Source: Delphinus delphis (Eukaryota; Chordata; Mammalia; Artiodactyla; Delphinidae). Taken from it: a stretch of 64,000 bases of DNA. This document shows, one piece after another, positions 33,931 to 46,859 of the stretch. The DNA is taken from assembly GCF_949987515.2 (NCBI RefSeq), contig NC_082686.1, positions 50,568,911 to 50,632,910 of the forward strand, given 5' to 3'. The first letter of the stretch is position 1. Each line of letters opens with the position of its first letter. A program made the position numbers and the translations under genes. Under the pieces are notes generated by a model, which was given only the letters and a program-made list of their open reading frames with translations, searched no databases and had not been told where the DNA came from.

Positions 33931-36900
33931 ATGGTCATAGAAACATACATATCAATAATTACCTTCAACGTGAATCGATTAAATGCTCCAACCAAAAGAC
34001 ACAGGCTTGCTGAATGGATACAAAAACAAGACCCATATATATGTTGTCTACAAGAGACCTACTTCAGACCTAGAGACACATACAGACTGAAAGTGAGGGG
34101 ATGGAAAAAGATATTGCATGCAAATGGAAATCAAAAGAAAGCTGGAGTCACAATACTCATATCAGATAAAATATAGATTCTAAAATAAAGAATGTTACAA
34201 GAGACAACGAAGGACACTACAAAATGATCAAGGGATTAATCCAAGAAGAAGATATAACAATTATATATGCACCCAACATAGGAGCACGTCAATACATAAG
34301 GCAACTGCTAACAGCTATAAAAGAGGAAATCGACAGTAACACAATAATAGTGGGGGACTTTAACACCTCACTTATACCAATGGACAGATCATCCAAAATG
34401 AAAATAAATAAGGAAACAGAAGCTTTAAATAACACAATAGACCAGATAGATTTAATTGATATTTATAGGACATTCCATCCAAAATCAGCAGATTACACTT
34501 TCTTCTCAAGTGCACACGGAACATTCTCCAGGATAGATCACATCTTGGGTCACAAGTCAAGCCTCAGTAAATTTTAGAAAATTGAAATCATATCAAGCAT
34601 CTTTTCTTACCACAACGCTATGAGATTAGAAATGAAAGACAGGGAAAAAACACAAACACATGGAAGCTAAAAAGTACACTACTAAATAACCAAGAGATCA
34701 CTGAAGAATTCAAAAAGGAAATCAGAAAATACCTAGAGACAAATGACAATGAAAACACAGCAATCCAAAACCTATGGGATACAGCAAAAGCAGCTATAAG
34801 AGGGAAGTTTATAGCTATCCAAGCCTACCTCAAGAAACAAGAAAAATCTCAAATAAACAACTAACCTTACAGCTAAAGGAACTACAGAAAGAAGAACAAG
34901 CAAAACCCAAAGTTAGAAGAAGGAAAGAAATCATAAAGATCAGAGCAGAAATAATTGAAATAGAAACAAGGAAACAATAGCAAGATCAATAAAACTAAAA
35001 GTTGGTTCTTTTAGAAGATAAACAGAATTGATAAACCATTAGCCAGATGCATCAAGTAAAAAAAGAGGGAGAGGACTCAAATCAATAAAATTAGAAATGA
35101 AAAAGGAGAAGTTACATCAGACACTGCAGAAATACAAAGGATAATAAGAGACTACTACAAGCAACTCTATGCCAATAAAATGGAGAACCTAGAAGAAATG
35201 TGCAAATTCTTAGGAAGGTATAACCTTCCAAGACTGAACCAGGAAGAAATAGAAAATATGAACAGACCAATCACAGGTAATGAAATTGAAACTGTGGTTA
35301 AAAATCTTCCAACAAACAAATGTCCAGGACCTGATGACTTCACAGGTGAATTCTATCAAACATTTAGAGAAGAGCTAACACCCATCCTTCTCAAACTCTT
35401 CCAAAAAATTACAGAGGGAGGAACACTGCAAAACTCATTCTCTGAGGCCACCATCACCTACTACCAAAACCAGACAAAGATACTACAAAAAAAGAAAATT
35501 ACAGACCAATATCACTCATGAATAAATGCCAAAATCCTCAACAAAATACTAGCAAACAGAATCCAACAACACATTAAAAGGATCATACACCATGATCAAG
35601 TGGGATTTATGCCAGGGATACAAGGATTCTTCAATATACGCAAATCAATCAATGTGATACACCATAGTAACAAATTGAAGAATAAAAACCATATGATCAT
35701 CTCAATAGATGCAAAAAAAGCTTTTGACAAAATTCAACACCGATTTATGATAAAAACTCTCCAGAAAGTGGGCATAGAAGGAACCTACTTCAACATAATA
35801 AAGGCCATATATGACAAACACACAGCAAACATCATTCTCAATGGTGAAAAACTGAAAGCATTTCCTCTAAGATCAGGAACAAGACAAGGAGGTCCATGCT
35901 CACCACTCTTATTCAACATCGTTTTGGAAGTCGTGGCCATGGCAATCAGGGAAGAAAAAGAAATAAAAGGAATCCAAATTGGAAAAGAAGAAGTAAAACT
36001 CTCCCTGTTTGCAGATGACATGATACTATACATAGAGAATCCTAAAGATGCCACCAGAAAACTACTAGAGCTAAACTACTAAATTCACTTCAGTGAATTT
36101 AGGGAAGTTGCAGGATACAATATTAATGCACAGAAATTTCTTGCATTCCTATACACTAAAGATGAAAAATATGAAAGAGAAATTAAGGAAACACTCCCAT
36201 TTACCACTGCAACAAAAAGAATAAAATACTTAGGAATAAACCTCCCTAAGGAGACAAAAGACCTGTATGCAGAAAACTATAAGACACTGATGAAAAAAAT
36301 TAAAAATGACACCAACAGATGGAGAGATATACCATGTTCCTGGATTGGAAGAATCAATATTGTGAAAATGACTATACTATCCAAAGCAATCTACAAATTT
36401 AATGCAATCCCTATTAAATTGCCAATGGCATTTTTTACGGAACTAGAACAGAAAATCTTAAAATTGGTATGGAGACACAAAAGACCTCGAATAGCCAAAG
36501 CAGTCTTGAGGGAAAAAATGGAGCTGGAGGAATTAGACTCCCTGACTTCAGACTATACTACAAAGCTACAGTAATCAAGACAATATGATACTGGCACGAA
36601 AACAGAAACATAGATCAATGGAACAAGATAGAAAGCCCAGAGATAAACCCATGCACCTATGGTCAACTGATCTATGATAAAGGAGGCAGGGATATACAAT
36701 GGAGAAAAGACAGTCTCTTCAATAAGTGGTGCTGGGAAAACTGGACAGCTACATGTAAAAGAATGAAATTAGAACACTCACTAACACCATACACAAAAAT
36801 AAACTCAAAATGGATTTGAGACCTAAATGTAAGAACAGATACTATGAAACTCTTAGTGGAAAACATAGGAAGAACACTCTTTGACATAAATTACAACAAG

Positions 36901-37745
36901 ATCTTTTTGATCCACCTCCTAGAGTAATGGAAATAAAAAGAAAAATAAACAAATGGAACCTAATGAAACTTCAAAGCTTTTACACAGCAAAGGAAACCAT
37001 AAAGAAGATGAAAAGAAAACCCTCAGAATGGGAGAAAATATTTGCAAACGAGTTAACGGACAAAGGATTAATCTCCAAAATATATAAACAGCTCATGCAG
37101 CTCGATATTAAAGAAACAAACAACCCAATCCAAAAATGGGCAGAAGACCTAAATAGATATTTCTCCAAAGAAGACATACAGATGGCCAAGAAGCACATGA
37201 AAAACTGCTCAACATCACTAATTATTAGAGAAATGCAAATCAAAACTACAATGAGGTATCAACTCACCCCAGTTAGAATGGGCATCATCAGAAAATCTAC
37301 AAACAACAAATGCTGGAGGGGGTGTGGAGAAAAGGGAACACTCTTGCACTGTTGATGGGAATGTAAATTGATACAGCCACTGTGGAGAGCAGTATAGAGG
37401 TTCCTTAAAAAACTAAAAATAGAATTACCATATGATCCAGCAATCCCACTACTGGGCATATACCCAGAGAAAACCACATTTCAAAAAGACACACGCAACC
37501 CAATGTTCATTGCAGCACTATTTACAATAGCCAGGTCATGGAAGCAACCTAAATGCCCATCGACAGACGAATGGATAAAGAAGATGTGGTACATATATAC
37601 AATGGAATATTACTCAGCCATAAAATGGAATGAAATTGGGTCATTTGTTGAGACGCGGATGGATCTAGAGACTGTCATACAGGGTGAAGTAAGTCAGAAA
37701 GAGAAAAACAAATATCGTGTATTAGTGCATATATCTGGAATCTAG
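33931..37745 (+). pseudogene. L1 ORF2 (endonuclease/reverse transcriptase), disabled
   Basis: ORF2p nicks target DNA and reverse-transcribes L1 RNA. Domains lie in order but in three frames. The endonuclease begins at 33931 (TFNVNRLN and LQET motifs visible) and stops at a TAG at 34174. The second part, 34224-34577, carries GDFNTS and RIDHILGH, and the histidine-containing SDH motif is altered to Ser-Tyr-His at 34605-34613. The reverse transcriptase spans about 35180-36082, with Phe-Ala-Asp-Asp at 36008-36019 intact. The C-terminal cysteine-rich region has a TGA at 37353-37355 where a tryptophan is expected. At least five frame changes or stops make it non-functional. Confidence 0.92.
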
Positions 37746-37960
37746 GAGAATGATACAGATTGACCAGTTTGCAGGGCAGAAATTGAGACACAGATGTAGA
37801 GAAGAAACATATGGACAGCAAGTGGAGAAAGCCGCAGGCAGGTGGGGATCATGTTGTAATGAATTGGGCAATTGGGATTGACACGTATACACTGGTGTGT
37901 ATAAAATTGATGACTAATAAGAACGTGTTGTATAAATAAATAAATAAAATAAAATTCAAA

Positions 37961-38682
37961 AATTAAAAAACCCCAAAAACTTATACTAAAATTTCTTTGT
38001 GTTTTTTTGTATGGAAATATGTTAATATAAATGTTTCAGACATTACATGAAATTCCTAAAAATCTTATATGTTCTGGTATAATGTTATAAGTCATAATTC
38101 GAGTTATTATTTTAAAATGTATATCTCAGAAGTAACTAAATTTCCTTGTCAATTGCATTAATATGAACTTTCATCAAATCCTTAACCATGGTCATTTTTA
38201 AGTCTTTTGTCATTTACAGACAGTTCTGGGTGTCCTCTGATGTTTTTACAAAAATTTTCCGATAAAAGGGTTTCATCTTCAAGGAATTCATGGAAAAGCC
38301 TCTGACAAGTACAGGTTTCTGGTAACTGACTGTACTGCTGAACTGAGTGAATAAGCATTTTCAGAACTCTAATGGAAAACTGATGAATTGATAAAAGTGC
38401 TAACAAAAGATCAAGATAAAATAATTAATTACATGGGACTGAGTGAACTGATGAGGCTGATTATAATTTTTTGACTTTCTGTTTGAATAAAAAAAATGGA
38501 CAAATAAAAATGCAATTTGAAAATGGTCCAGTGGTGACAAAAATAAGATGTTTATGCAGGAATGTAAATTACATAGGATCATAAGGTTGTAAAGAGTCAG
38601 CAGCAGCTGTTTTGGGAGTACGTTTGACTGCATATCAATTAGGTTCATTAAATGGATTTCTACCTCAAAAAAAAAAAAAAAC
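37961..38682 (+). pseudogene. Poly(A)-ended retroposed block behind the L1 (processed mRNA 3' end or L1 3' transduction)
   Basis: Non-L1 sequence begins shortly after the L1 tail and ends at an A tract at about 38667-38681. An ATTAAA variant polyadenylation signal lies about 20 nt upstream (38648-38653), which is how a reverse-transcribed mRNA 3' end looks. I do not recognise the source transcript. The minus-strand open frame at 38182-38406 and that at 38400-38723 are antisense to this reading and probably chance. The alternative is unique DNA with a chance A run. Confidence 0.4.
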
Positions 38683-38739
38683 AAGAAGTCATTGTACAAA
38701 TAACAACATATAATATAGGTCATGCAAGCCTATATTATA

Positions 38740-40010
38740 ATGGTGTAGAATTTGCACAATAGTAGACAAATTATTTAATAGTACAGAATAGAGAGTCTAG
38801 AAATAAGCCCAACCTTATATGAAATCTTACTTGTGAGCTAGATGGCATCCTGAATCATTGGAGGAAAATAGATTATTCACTAAATGTAGTTTATTGAGAT
38901 TTTTGTATTTTTATGTTAAAATGTAATGTAACATTGAATCTCTATTTTACATCATACACAAAATATGTTTATATATATTAAAGATATGTATATTGAAAGC
39001 AAAACTTTAAAATGTTTGTGAGAAAGTAAAATATCTTGCAGTACATACAGGAAAATTTCTTAATCACAAAATGCTCAAAATAAGATTAAAAGATAAAATT
39101 ACAACAAAATAAAATTATTCTTTACCACAAAAGTACATCTTAAAATGTGTTAAAACAGGATATAGGTAGAAGAAATTGTTTAGAATTTATATGTGACAAA
39201 ATTATTACTATCCAGAATATATGAAAATTATCTAGATTACACATTATCTAAGATTAATATTTTAGTAGAAAAAAAAAGACTAAAGGCCATGAACCATTGG
39301 ACAATAAACACTTAAAAAATTTTTGGTTGTCCAGAGCCAAAAAAATTAAAACATCAATGCAATACCATTTCAATGTTATCTATTGATAAAAAATTTAAAT
39401 CCACTAATACCAAAAACACTAAGTTGGTGATATGATGGGCAAAGGAAACTCTCATACACTTCCATGGTACTGTTGTATATCCACTCTGGGAATCCTTCAG
39501 CAATATCAATCATCTCTGAAGGTACACTAACTTTAGGTCACAAATTTCCAGTACAAGATATATACTCTAGCGACTCTCATGAACAAATGCTCATGCAGAT
39601 ATTCATGACTAAGTTTACTGAAATACTGTTTACAATAAAACAATGGAAAAAAATCTTAAATGCCCATAAACAAATGGAATTTTCTATGGCAGTTTAAAAT
39701 GATCTATCAATAAATATATCTCATTAAATAATGTGATTTTTAAAGGAAGCTACATACTAATATATCTGGTATGATTCTATTTAAATAAGGTATTAAACAT
39801 GCAATATGCTATAGTGATTATTAATGAAAACTATAACAATATGCATGGAAATTATAAACATTGAATTTAAAAGAGTGTTTATATCTGGAATGAAACAATG
39901 AATATTGGATTGAGGATGATTATATGTGCAAATCTCAGTCAATTTTTTTAATGTTTTATCTATCAAAATATTCTGAATTAAACATAGTAACTGGTTATAT
40001 TTGAATTAGC
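38740..40010 (+). mobile_element. Old L1 (L1M) ORF2 C-terminal to 3' UTR, degraded
   Basis: Starts with agtacagaatagagagtctagaaataagccc, a recognisable L1 ORF2 segment in sense, and proceeds through C-terminal ORF2-like stretches (aaatgcccataaacaaatgg at about 39658). A short open frame at 39464-39697 is a remnant of this. Strong divergence and AT drift. Confidence 0.6.
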
Positions 40011-40598
40011 TGAGTGTTGCTTATATAGATGGTCATTATATTGTTCTCTACTCTTTCACTATTCTTAAACTATTCTGTTAATAAAATGTTTTAAGTGTCA
40101 TTTCATGATTTTTTATAATTATTTTGTGTAACATAGGTGTTCTTTCTTACTCTTGTATCCACTGAATCCCTCTGAATCAAAGTGCTAGTGAAAGCATGTT
40201 CCCTCTGTACAAAAAAAAAAAAAAAAAAAAAAGCACATTCACCCACAGAGGTCTCATCATTTATAAACTAACATAACTTACCCTGGAGCCTAAAATATGA
40301 TCAGTTGGAATTACTGGGATGAACAACCAACGAAACACTGATAAAGATGAATGCAATTGTGTGTGAGTAGAATGAATGAAAATCATTACTCTAATCTCAA
40401 GGACAAAACACTCCTCTCAGCACCATTCTTCAGTATTAAGAATTCAGTAGTAAAATATATTTCACAAATGACCAGATAATTACCAAAATTCTTCATCTAG
40501 GTCTGCTTCCATAGTTTAATGATATAACCTTTATTTTTCTTCATTATTTCTAAGAAAGTACATGATAAAAGCAAAAATATCATCAATATTTTATTACT
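40011..40598. other. Unclassified AT-rich sequence with A22 tract
   Basis: Contains a homopolymer of 22 adenines at 40211-40232 with no recognisable retroelement body upstream. Otherwise nothing supported. Confidence 0.6.
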
Positions 40599-40599
40599 G

Positions 40600-40680
40600 T
40601 ATTATTAGTCCTGGCACTCAAGGCCTCCACAATCTGATCCAATTCACCTCTGTAGACCTATTCCGCTACTCAGGTATGTG
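40600..40680 (+). mobile_element. L2 fragment
   Basis: cactcaaggcctccacaatctgatcc aattcacctc is the L2 3'-region 'aaggccctccacaatctggcccc' segment in sense. Short. Confidence 0.6.
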
Positions 40681-40699
40681 GTCCTGCACCATGAGGACC

Positions 40700-40850
40700 T
40701 GGCCTCAAATCATGGGTTTGTACTCTTTAGCCATATAGTCTAAAGAGGTAATTTAATCTGTCTGGGCTTCAATTTTTCTCAACTTTGTACTGTGCATCTT
40801 ATAGTTTGTAAGGATTAACTGAGATGTCATACTTGGAAATACCAGAGCAT
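40700..40850 (+). repeat. MIR fragment
   Basis: ctggcctcaaatcatgggttt, then agaggtaatttaatctgtctgggcttcaatttttctcaac, then gtttgtaaggattaactgagat follow MIR order in sense. Confidence 0.6.
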
Positions 40851-40859
40851 GCTTATTCC

Positions 40860-41340
40860 ATTAACAGTGTATCAATCAAGCTACATCAGGAAAATAGAAA
40901 CCACTTCAAGTATTAATAATTACAACAAAGGAAATACAGGGGCCTAAAGTGATGGAGTTGCTGAGATACCATAAGAGACAAAGTAGAAACCCAGAAATTC
41001 TCAACAGCATGGAGTCAATGCCACTGTCAGGCTTGAGGGACAAAAGGAGGAAGAGGTGTTACTGGGCCACAAGGGCTGTGATCCCTCAGGAAAAGCAGGA
41101 GCCAATGTATGATAGCCCACCTAGAAACAGAGGAGATGTGACTATTACTAGAGATATCAGTTATTGCCAAGAGGGTCCTATAGAAAGACTTTGGTTTCTT
41201 CCTCCTTCATACATTTTATTCTCCGACCAGTGTCACATATTTCCAAAACCAGCATGAAGCCAGATGACACAGTGGGCTTAGAAATGCAGCTATCAGGGTC
41301 AGTGTCCTTTCCTACCACCCATTCATCTTAGAAATGGATA
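40860..41340. other. Unclassified, old repeat-like sequence with a small open frame
   Basis: Contains a 102-codon open frame at 40949-41257, but with basic, low-complexity-free residues and no recognised domain. Opening atcaatcaagctacatcagg a resembles the start of an ancient interspersed repeat. I do not consider the frame a gene. Confidence 0.35.
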
Positions 41341-41960
41341 TTAAGGCAAATAGTATTACGATCCATACAGTGTTATGGATCTGGGTTTAATACTATTAAA
41401 AGCCAAACAACAAACTTAGACAAATGAAAATAGATTACTATTTTTCCTACGTTCTGAACTCTTAAAATAAACAAGAAGACAAACACCTTAGTAGAAAAAA
41501 GGAAAAGAACTTGTAAGAGAAATTCACAGAAAATGACATAAAATGTCTGCCTATATGAATAGAAGTTAAACATCCTTAATATCAAACATATGTATATTCA
41601 GAAAGATAATCTCATAAACACATGTTGCTAAATAATGTATTGTTATTACCTTCCAAAATGGAGAAATATAAAATAATCTGTATATCAAATATTTGACTAT
41701 TTTTTCACAAGTAATTTCACAAGTAATTTTAATTAATGTAGAAATTTGAAAAACAGTAAGTAAAAAAAAATGTTTTTATCTCCTCTTATGTTATTATCTA
41801 GCTAGAAAATTGGCATATTTTCTTCCATATATGGTACGTAGATGCACAGAGGTAAGGATACATAGATATTGATGTATCTACTGATGATGACTTGGATAAT
41901 CTTTCTTCCATTTATGTGAGAAAGTTTACCAACATTCAACATGTTTCAAAGACATAATTT
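41341..41960. other. Unclassified AT-rich sequence
   Basis: No supported feature. aagtaatttcacaagtaattt at 41710-41730 is a short direct repeat. Confidence 0.5.
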
Positions 41961-42080
41961 GTATTGACTGTATAATATTCCATTTTATATCTACACTGAA
42001 AATGATGTATCCACTTCTATATTTTTGACCTTTAAGCTTCTTCCATTTTATAAGTAATATAAACAATATTGTGATAAAAT
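41961..42080 (-). mobile_element. Possible L1M fragment, antisense
   Basis: gactgtataatattccattttatatct... and ttttgacctttaagcttcttcc read as the reverse of the L1 ORF2 C-terminal region. Weak. Confidence 0.45.
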
Positions 42081-42169
42081 AATTATATGATATATTTAAA
42101 ATAACATTTTCATATTTTAAACATTTCTTTTCGGATAAGCAATGCTAAGAAACAAGAGTACTCACTCTT

Positions 42170-42600
42170 AGTGAGGCTGAAAGAAAATTGCACTCCTGTA
42201 CCTATTGAATGGCACTATTTTTGGAAAAGAATTTTGTAATATATTTCAAAAAATCTTAAATAATCTAACACTTTGACATGGCAAATTATTCTAACAATTT
42301 ATCTTAGGAAAATTATGATATAAGGGTTCAAATTACAATGCACAAGTTTGTTTACTGCAGTAGCATTTATAATATGGAAAGGTAAGAAATATGTGATGTT
42401 TATTGGAATAGAATTAGAAAAAGATGTTATTTATATCCATAAATTAGAGTTTAGGTTTATTTAAAATAATGACATTTATTCAATTAGAAAAGAAAACATG
42501 GAAGGTACAGAACCATATATGATATATGAACTAAAAAATATGTATGTGAATGTGAAAATATATGTTTATGTAGATGTGTTTTTGTGATCTTTTCACACAC
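42170..42600 (+). mobile_element. Degraded L1M fragment, sense
   Basis: attgcactcctgtacctattgaat...acaagtttgtttactgcagtagcatttataatatgg corresponds to the ORF2 C-terminal region in sense. Heavily decayed. Confidence 0.5.
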
Positions 42601-43379
42601 AGTGGAATTGGGTATTCTCTTGTCTCCCCTTGTCACCTACTAACTAGAATTATTTATTTATAACTTTCACTTCCTTATGATCTTGGAAAACTTTAGAATT
42701 TTTCCCTAGTTGATGCATAAAATCATATAATTGTTTAAATCTATCTGATGAGGACTGAGGAATCATATTATATTCCAAGAGCTAAAATTTCAAGTAAGTC
42801 CCAAATCATTGAATGCTTATGAATAAGTATGAAAGACGACTACATGCCAAGAAATTTTTTGAAAATCTCAGAATTCTACCTATAGGTTTGAGGCAGAGTT
42901 TCTTGATTCCTCCACTGCCAGGCCACCCCTTAAGTTCCCACCATGCAGTGATTTTTGAAGCTGGCTAAAATTGTGAGAATACTGTGAAAATGAAAGAAAA
43001 CTTTCTGAAATCTATGTACATCTTCAAGAAAAATAGAAATCTTTGATACAGGTTTAAGTTATTTCCCTGTTTGCCTCTATGGTTACTTGGCTTTGAGAGA
43101 ATAATCTTTTCCAAGTTTGTGCCCTCAACTTTAGTCTTTTTCTTCATTAAGTTACCAACCTTGGTCCTACAGGGAACAAAGTACAGGACAAGGAGGGTGC
43201 AGTCCAAAATGTTGAGAGTGATTATCCATAGGGAAGAGGCTTAACAGTAACTTTGTTTTCCTCTGTATACCTTTGTACATTTGGTGATTTTAAATTTTTA
43301 CTGTTTACAAAAACAACATTGGGATGATGATCAGACGAAGAATACTAAATCTATTTTTATTGTGAAAAATAGTAGATAT
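42601..43379. other. Unclassified AT-rich sequence
   Basis: No supported feature. Confidence 0.5.
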
Positions 43380-43620
43380 GGCTTTCCTCTTTTTTCCCCA
43401 CTTTTCAATCCTGTCTGCTATTTATTTCCTAAATCTATTTTCATGACTCTATCTATGTCATTTGTTCCTCCTAGAATGCCTTCCATTTTCTCAGTCCTCA
43501 ACAGGGTCTGCCTACCAGCTTTTCATATCATTTCCTGAACGCTTTAGCTCTTAGTGATTTTTGTTATACTTAATTCTTAATGCCACTTACCATTATGTAC
43601 TACACTGCATATCATTTTCT
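43380..43620 (+). mobile_element. Possible L2 fragment, sense
   Basis: Pyrimidine-rich ttcctcctagaatgccttccattttctca fits the L2 3' region 'ctgcctggaatgccc ttcc' in order. Moderate to low support. Confidence 0.4.
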
Positions 43621-44739
43621 GTGTGTGTGTATACGCATACCTGCATATTATCCCCAATAAGGTATAAGAAAGTCAATATGTGTAAGAATTAATCAGCTAT
43701 CAAGTGCCAACATGATGTCTTACTCAAAAGGTTCATTGTTCAGGAGAATCAAAGTCCAAATATTGCCTAGGTAAGGCATTTTACGTATGTGTAGTACATA
43801 GAGGGGTAGGTTGTGGGACAATTCAATCTAAGAAATGGGAAGTTTGCTTTTATTTTTTATGTCTTCTCTGTCTAATAAATTAATTCACCTACAAAATAAT
43901 ACATAATTAACTCTTGATTATCAGTAGTAAGTGACAAGAAGAAATTACAGTAAGTTACGAATGCAAATATATGTTACGTTTTTCCCATGATTCACATGGC
44001 ATGCTGATAATCTCATGAAAAATAAAGCTTTCACAGTAGATACACCAATCATGATATTTTAAATAACTCTCATCATTCAGGGACTGATTTGCAACCGAGT
44101 ATCCTTCTTTTTTTTTTTCTTCCAAATATAATCAACTTAAAATAGAAACTAGAGAGAAACTACAATGGATTTAAGTAAATCTATCATTTCTGTATAAAAA
44201 TTAATAAATACAATGCAAGGCACTTCAAATCTTATTTCCTCCAGAAAGAGAGTGTAATCAGAATATAATGAGCATTGAAATTAATAAATTAAAAATAAAT
44301 GTCCATAAGAGAAAAATGTATTTCATTCAGGCTGTAATTATGTTTTCAACATTGTAAATTAATTCCCCAAATGAATATCTTTCAGTGTGCCCAATTTATT
44401 ATCTATTCTCATCGTTTTGTCTAAAGCTCAGTGTTTCTAACTTGACTAAATCATCACATCATTAAAAAATAAAACAAGAGGTGTTCACTAATGCACCCTC
44501 TGATATTCTATCATTTGAAGTCTCTTGCTGATTTTAAATATACATAGAGTAATAGTTTTTTTTCAATGGTGTCACAGAACAGATGCAGCCACCTGTAGCT
44601 TTAGATGGACAATCTATAAAGATGTTAATGTCAACTCATTAAAAAATGAATAAGGATGACACACAAGGTGAACACAGTCATTAAATGAAATACTCATTTT
44701 TCTTTTAGAAGACAACTTAGTATATTGGTAAATTGGTTG
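43621..44739. other. Unclassified AT-rich intergenic sequence
   Basis: No gene. 44310-44420 (attcaggctgtaattatg, cattgtaaattaattcccc) is non-repetitive with several TAATTA-type cores, but weaker than the block at 27.5 kb. Confidence 0.45.
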
Positions 44740-44975
44740 GTTCTGTAGTCACGATTGTAGTCATCACGATTTTGATTTGTAGATTTATCTTATACTGTGA
44801 TCATGGGCAAGCTACTTTCTTCTCTTTGTTCAGTTTCCTTATCCAGAAGATATATGAGAAAAATTTTTTCATCATAGGGTCATTATGAGAAATAAATTTG
44901 GTAATTTTTAAAAGCTTTTAGCTTATTGTTTGCCACACAGTAAGCACCTGAAACACTACTATTTTTAGTATTTAA
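44740..44975 (+). repeat. MIR element
   Basis: tactgtgatcatgggcaagctactttcttctctttgttcagtttccttatcc, then cattatgagaaataaat and gccacacagtaagcacctgaaac follow the MIR core and 3' half in sense order. Confidence 0.65.
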
Positions 44976-46859
44976 CTTAGTCATTAAATTAGTTCTTTAT
45001 GCTATATCTCTTCCATTTTGCTATACTGTGACTGGATGTGATGTTAAACAATCACCTTGGACGTAAAGTTTGTGTGTGTCTGTAAGAAATATTTCAATAT
45101 TGCTATAGAAAATGACAACAATTCAGTCATTCTAAAACAATGGAAGAAATGTTCTGAAAATGATAATGGAATGAATGTTAGATAGGGCAGTGCACTAATA
45201 CAGTGAGTAAATTTAATGTGCTTTATTGGAAGCAAAGAAAGATAATAAAGTGTTAGAATCCAGTTTGGGGTCAGAAAATACTCTCGCTTGCAAGATTAAA
45301 GATTGACTTCTAATTTTGTGAGTTAAATTGGGAAAGCTCTAGGAGCTCTGGCAATCTTGCAGTTTGTGAAATTATATTATTTATTAATTAGATAGGGAAG
45401 GAACAGTCTATGCTAGTCTCTGACTGTGTTATTTTGGAAAGAGCATTGGAAAAATATTATAGTATCTGACTTCTAATTCTAGCTCTCTTAGAAACTGTGT
45501 ATGCTCTTCAAAAATTCACCTTGTGGACCTCAAATTCCTCTAATTAAAAGAGTTTTGACATAAAGCAATGGCTTAAGTTACTCCAAATTTGGGGATGCTA
45601 TTATAACCTAGGATGGTAGTTCTCAAAGCATGGGCAGAGGACAGACTATATATGTGTGTGAGGTGGGATTTTCACCTCATACCAACAAAATAGACTGTGA
45701 CAACAGATTATATACAGAAGCAAATAAAATAATCCAGCTGTCTTCCATTAAGTTGCCCATTACAGAGGTTTGAAAAAATATAAAACAGTGACATAATTCT
45801 CAAAATTAAATTTTTTTTGAAAACTAGATTTATTTTTAAAAATTGTTATGTATGTGATCATGTAATGGGTTTATTTTATTCTTAAATAAAAATAATTACT
45901 TAAACATTTTCTCATTTAGAATTTTTAATATAGTAAATATTGATAGATATAATTCATATAAACAAAGTAATTTGGGACCTTCAAAATTTTGAAGTATGTA
46001 AAGAAATTTTGAGTTATATTTGTCTTTTCACTAAAAGTTACTTCATTATCTTTCTATTTGGTTTTTCCTATTTAGCCTTTACCACAATGGTAATTTATAT
46101 TCTGAATTCTCTACTGCCTTGCAATAAGATCAATTTGATATTTTCAAATGCAGTATTATTTCCAAAAAGGTAAAATTATTGAATATTTTCTTAACTACCA
46201 AATACTATAGAATTACATTTGACACTTTACCCAAAGGGATGTTTCCATTCCCTCTACAAATTTTGAAAATATAAGGTTATCATGGAAAAAATATGGATAA
46301 TTTGTTCATAATATAGCTTATTATATAAGGGAAAAGGTCTTACACATGAATTTATGAATTTTAAAAACACTGCTATACTGAATTTTTCCTATCCTATATC
46401 TAAATATACCTCAGGAAGTCAAAAGGACCATGATTATCAATTATTTTTCAGTGACCTTTAAAGTCCAGTTTAATTTTGTTTTCAAAAGCCTTGGGAATAT
46501 GGGCCAATATCATGAAAGAATGAGATCTAAGATTGAGTGAGGAAGGAGTTTAACTGTAAAATAATTTTTGTTTGATTCTCAGAAAGAGACTCAGCTTGAT
46601 TGTGGTAGTCCTTAGCCTGATGAGGCTACACTTCCTCTGCTTACAATCTATGCAAATCAACCTGTTTGCCATCTTTCTTTTATTATTTGTTATTATCAAA
46701 TATTTACAATGGAATCCAGTATTGGAAAAACAATAGATTTTTTAAATTATAAATTTCAGGATCCAGGTAGAAAATTAATTAATTATTTCTTAGATACTTT
46801 TATGCAAAACTCTAAACATAATAAGAACTCTGGAGGGTCTGAGATTTTATACTAGCTTG
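44976..46859. other. Unclassified AT-rich intergenic sequence
   Basis: No supported gene. A weak tRNA-SINE-like stretch lies at 45440-45560 but is not callable. Confidence 0.55.

Larger units (their letters stand above)
32142..37960 (+). mobile_element. L1 LINE, near full length, inactivated
   Basis: About 5.8 kb in canonical order: a 5' UTR-like leader (32142-32966), ORF1 (32967-33849), an 81-bp inter-ORF spacer, ORF2 (33931-37745), a short 3' UTR and a terminal aataaataaataaaataaa tail near 37940. Its leader is unlike the GC-rich 5' UTR of the L1 at 61.56 kb, so the two belong to different L1 lineages or this one is truncated in its 5' UTR. Both ORFs have in-frame stops and frameshifts, so it cannot retrotranspose itself. 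A possible left duplication and a 3' transduction are discussed in the findings. Confidence 0.93.

Noticed and set aside
40211..40232. A22 tract as a processed pseudogene tail
   Set aside because: No AATAAA-type signal close upstream in the right place and no recognisable transcript body.
40949..41257. 102-codon frame as a small gene
   Set aside because: No recognised domain or promoter context, and the surrounding sequence looks like old repeat.
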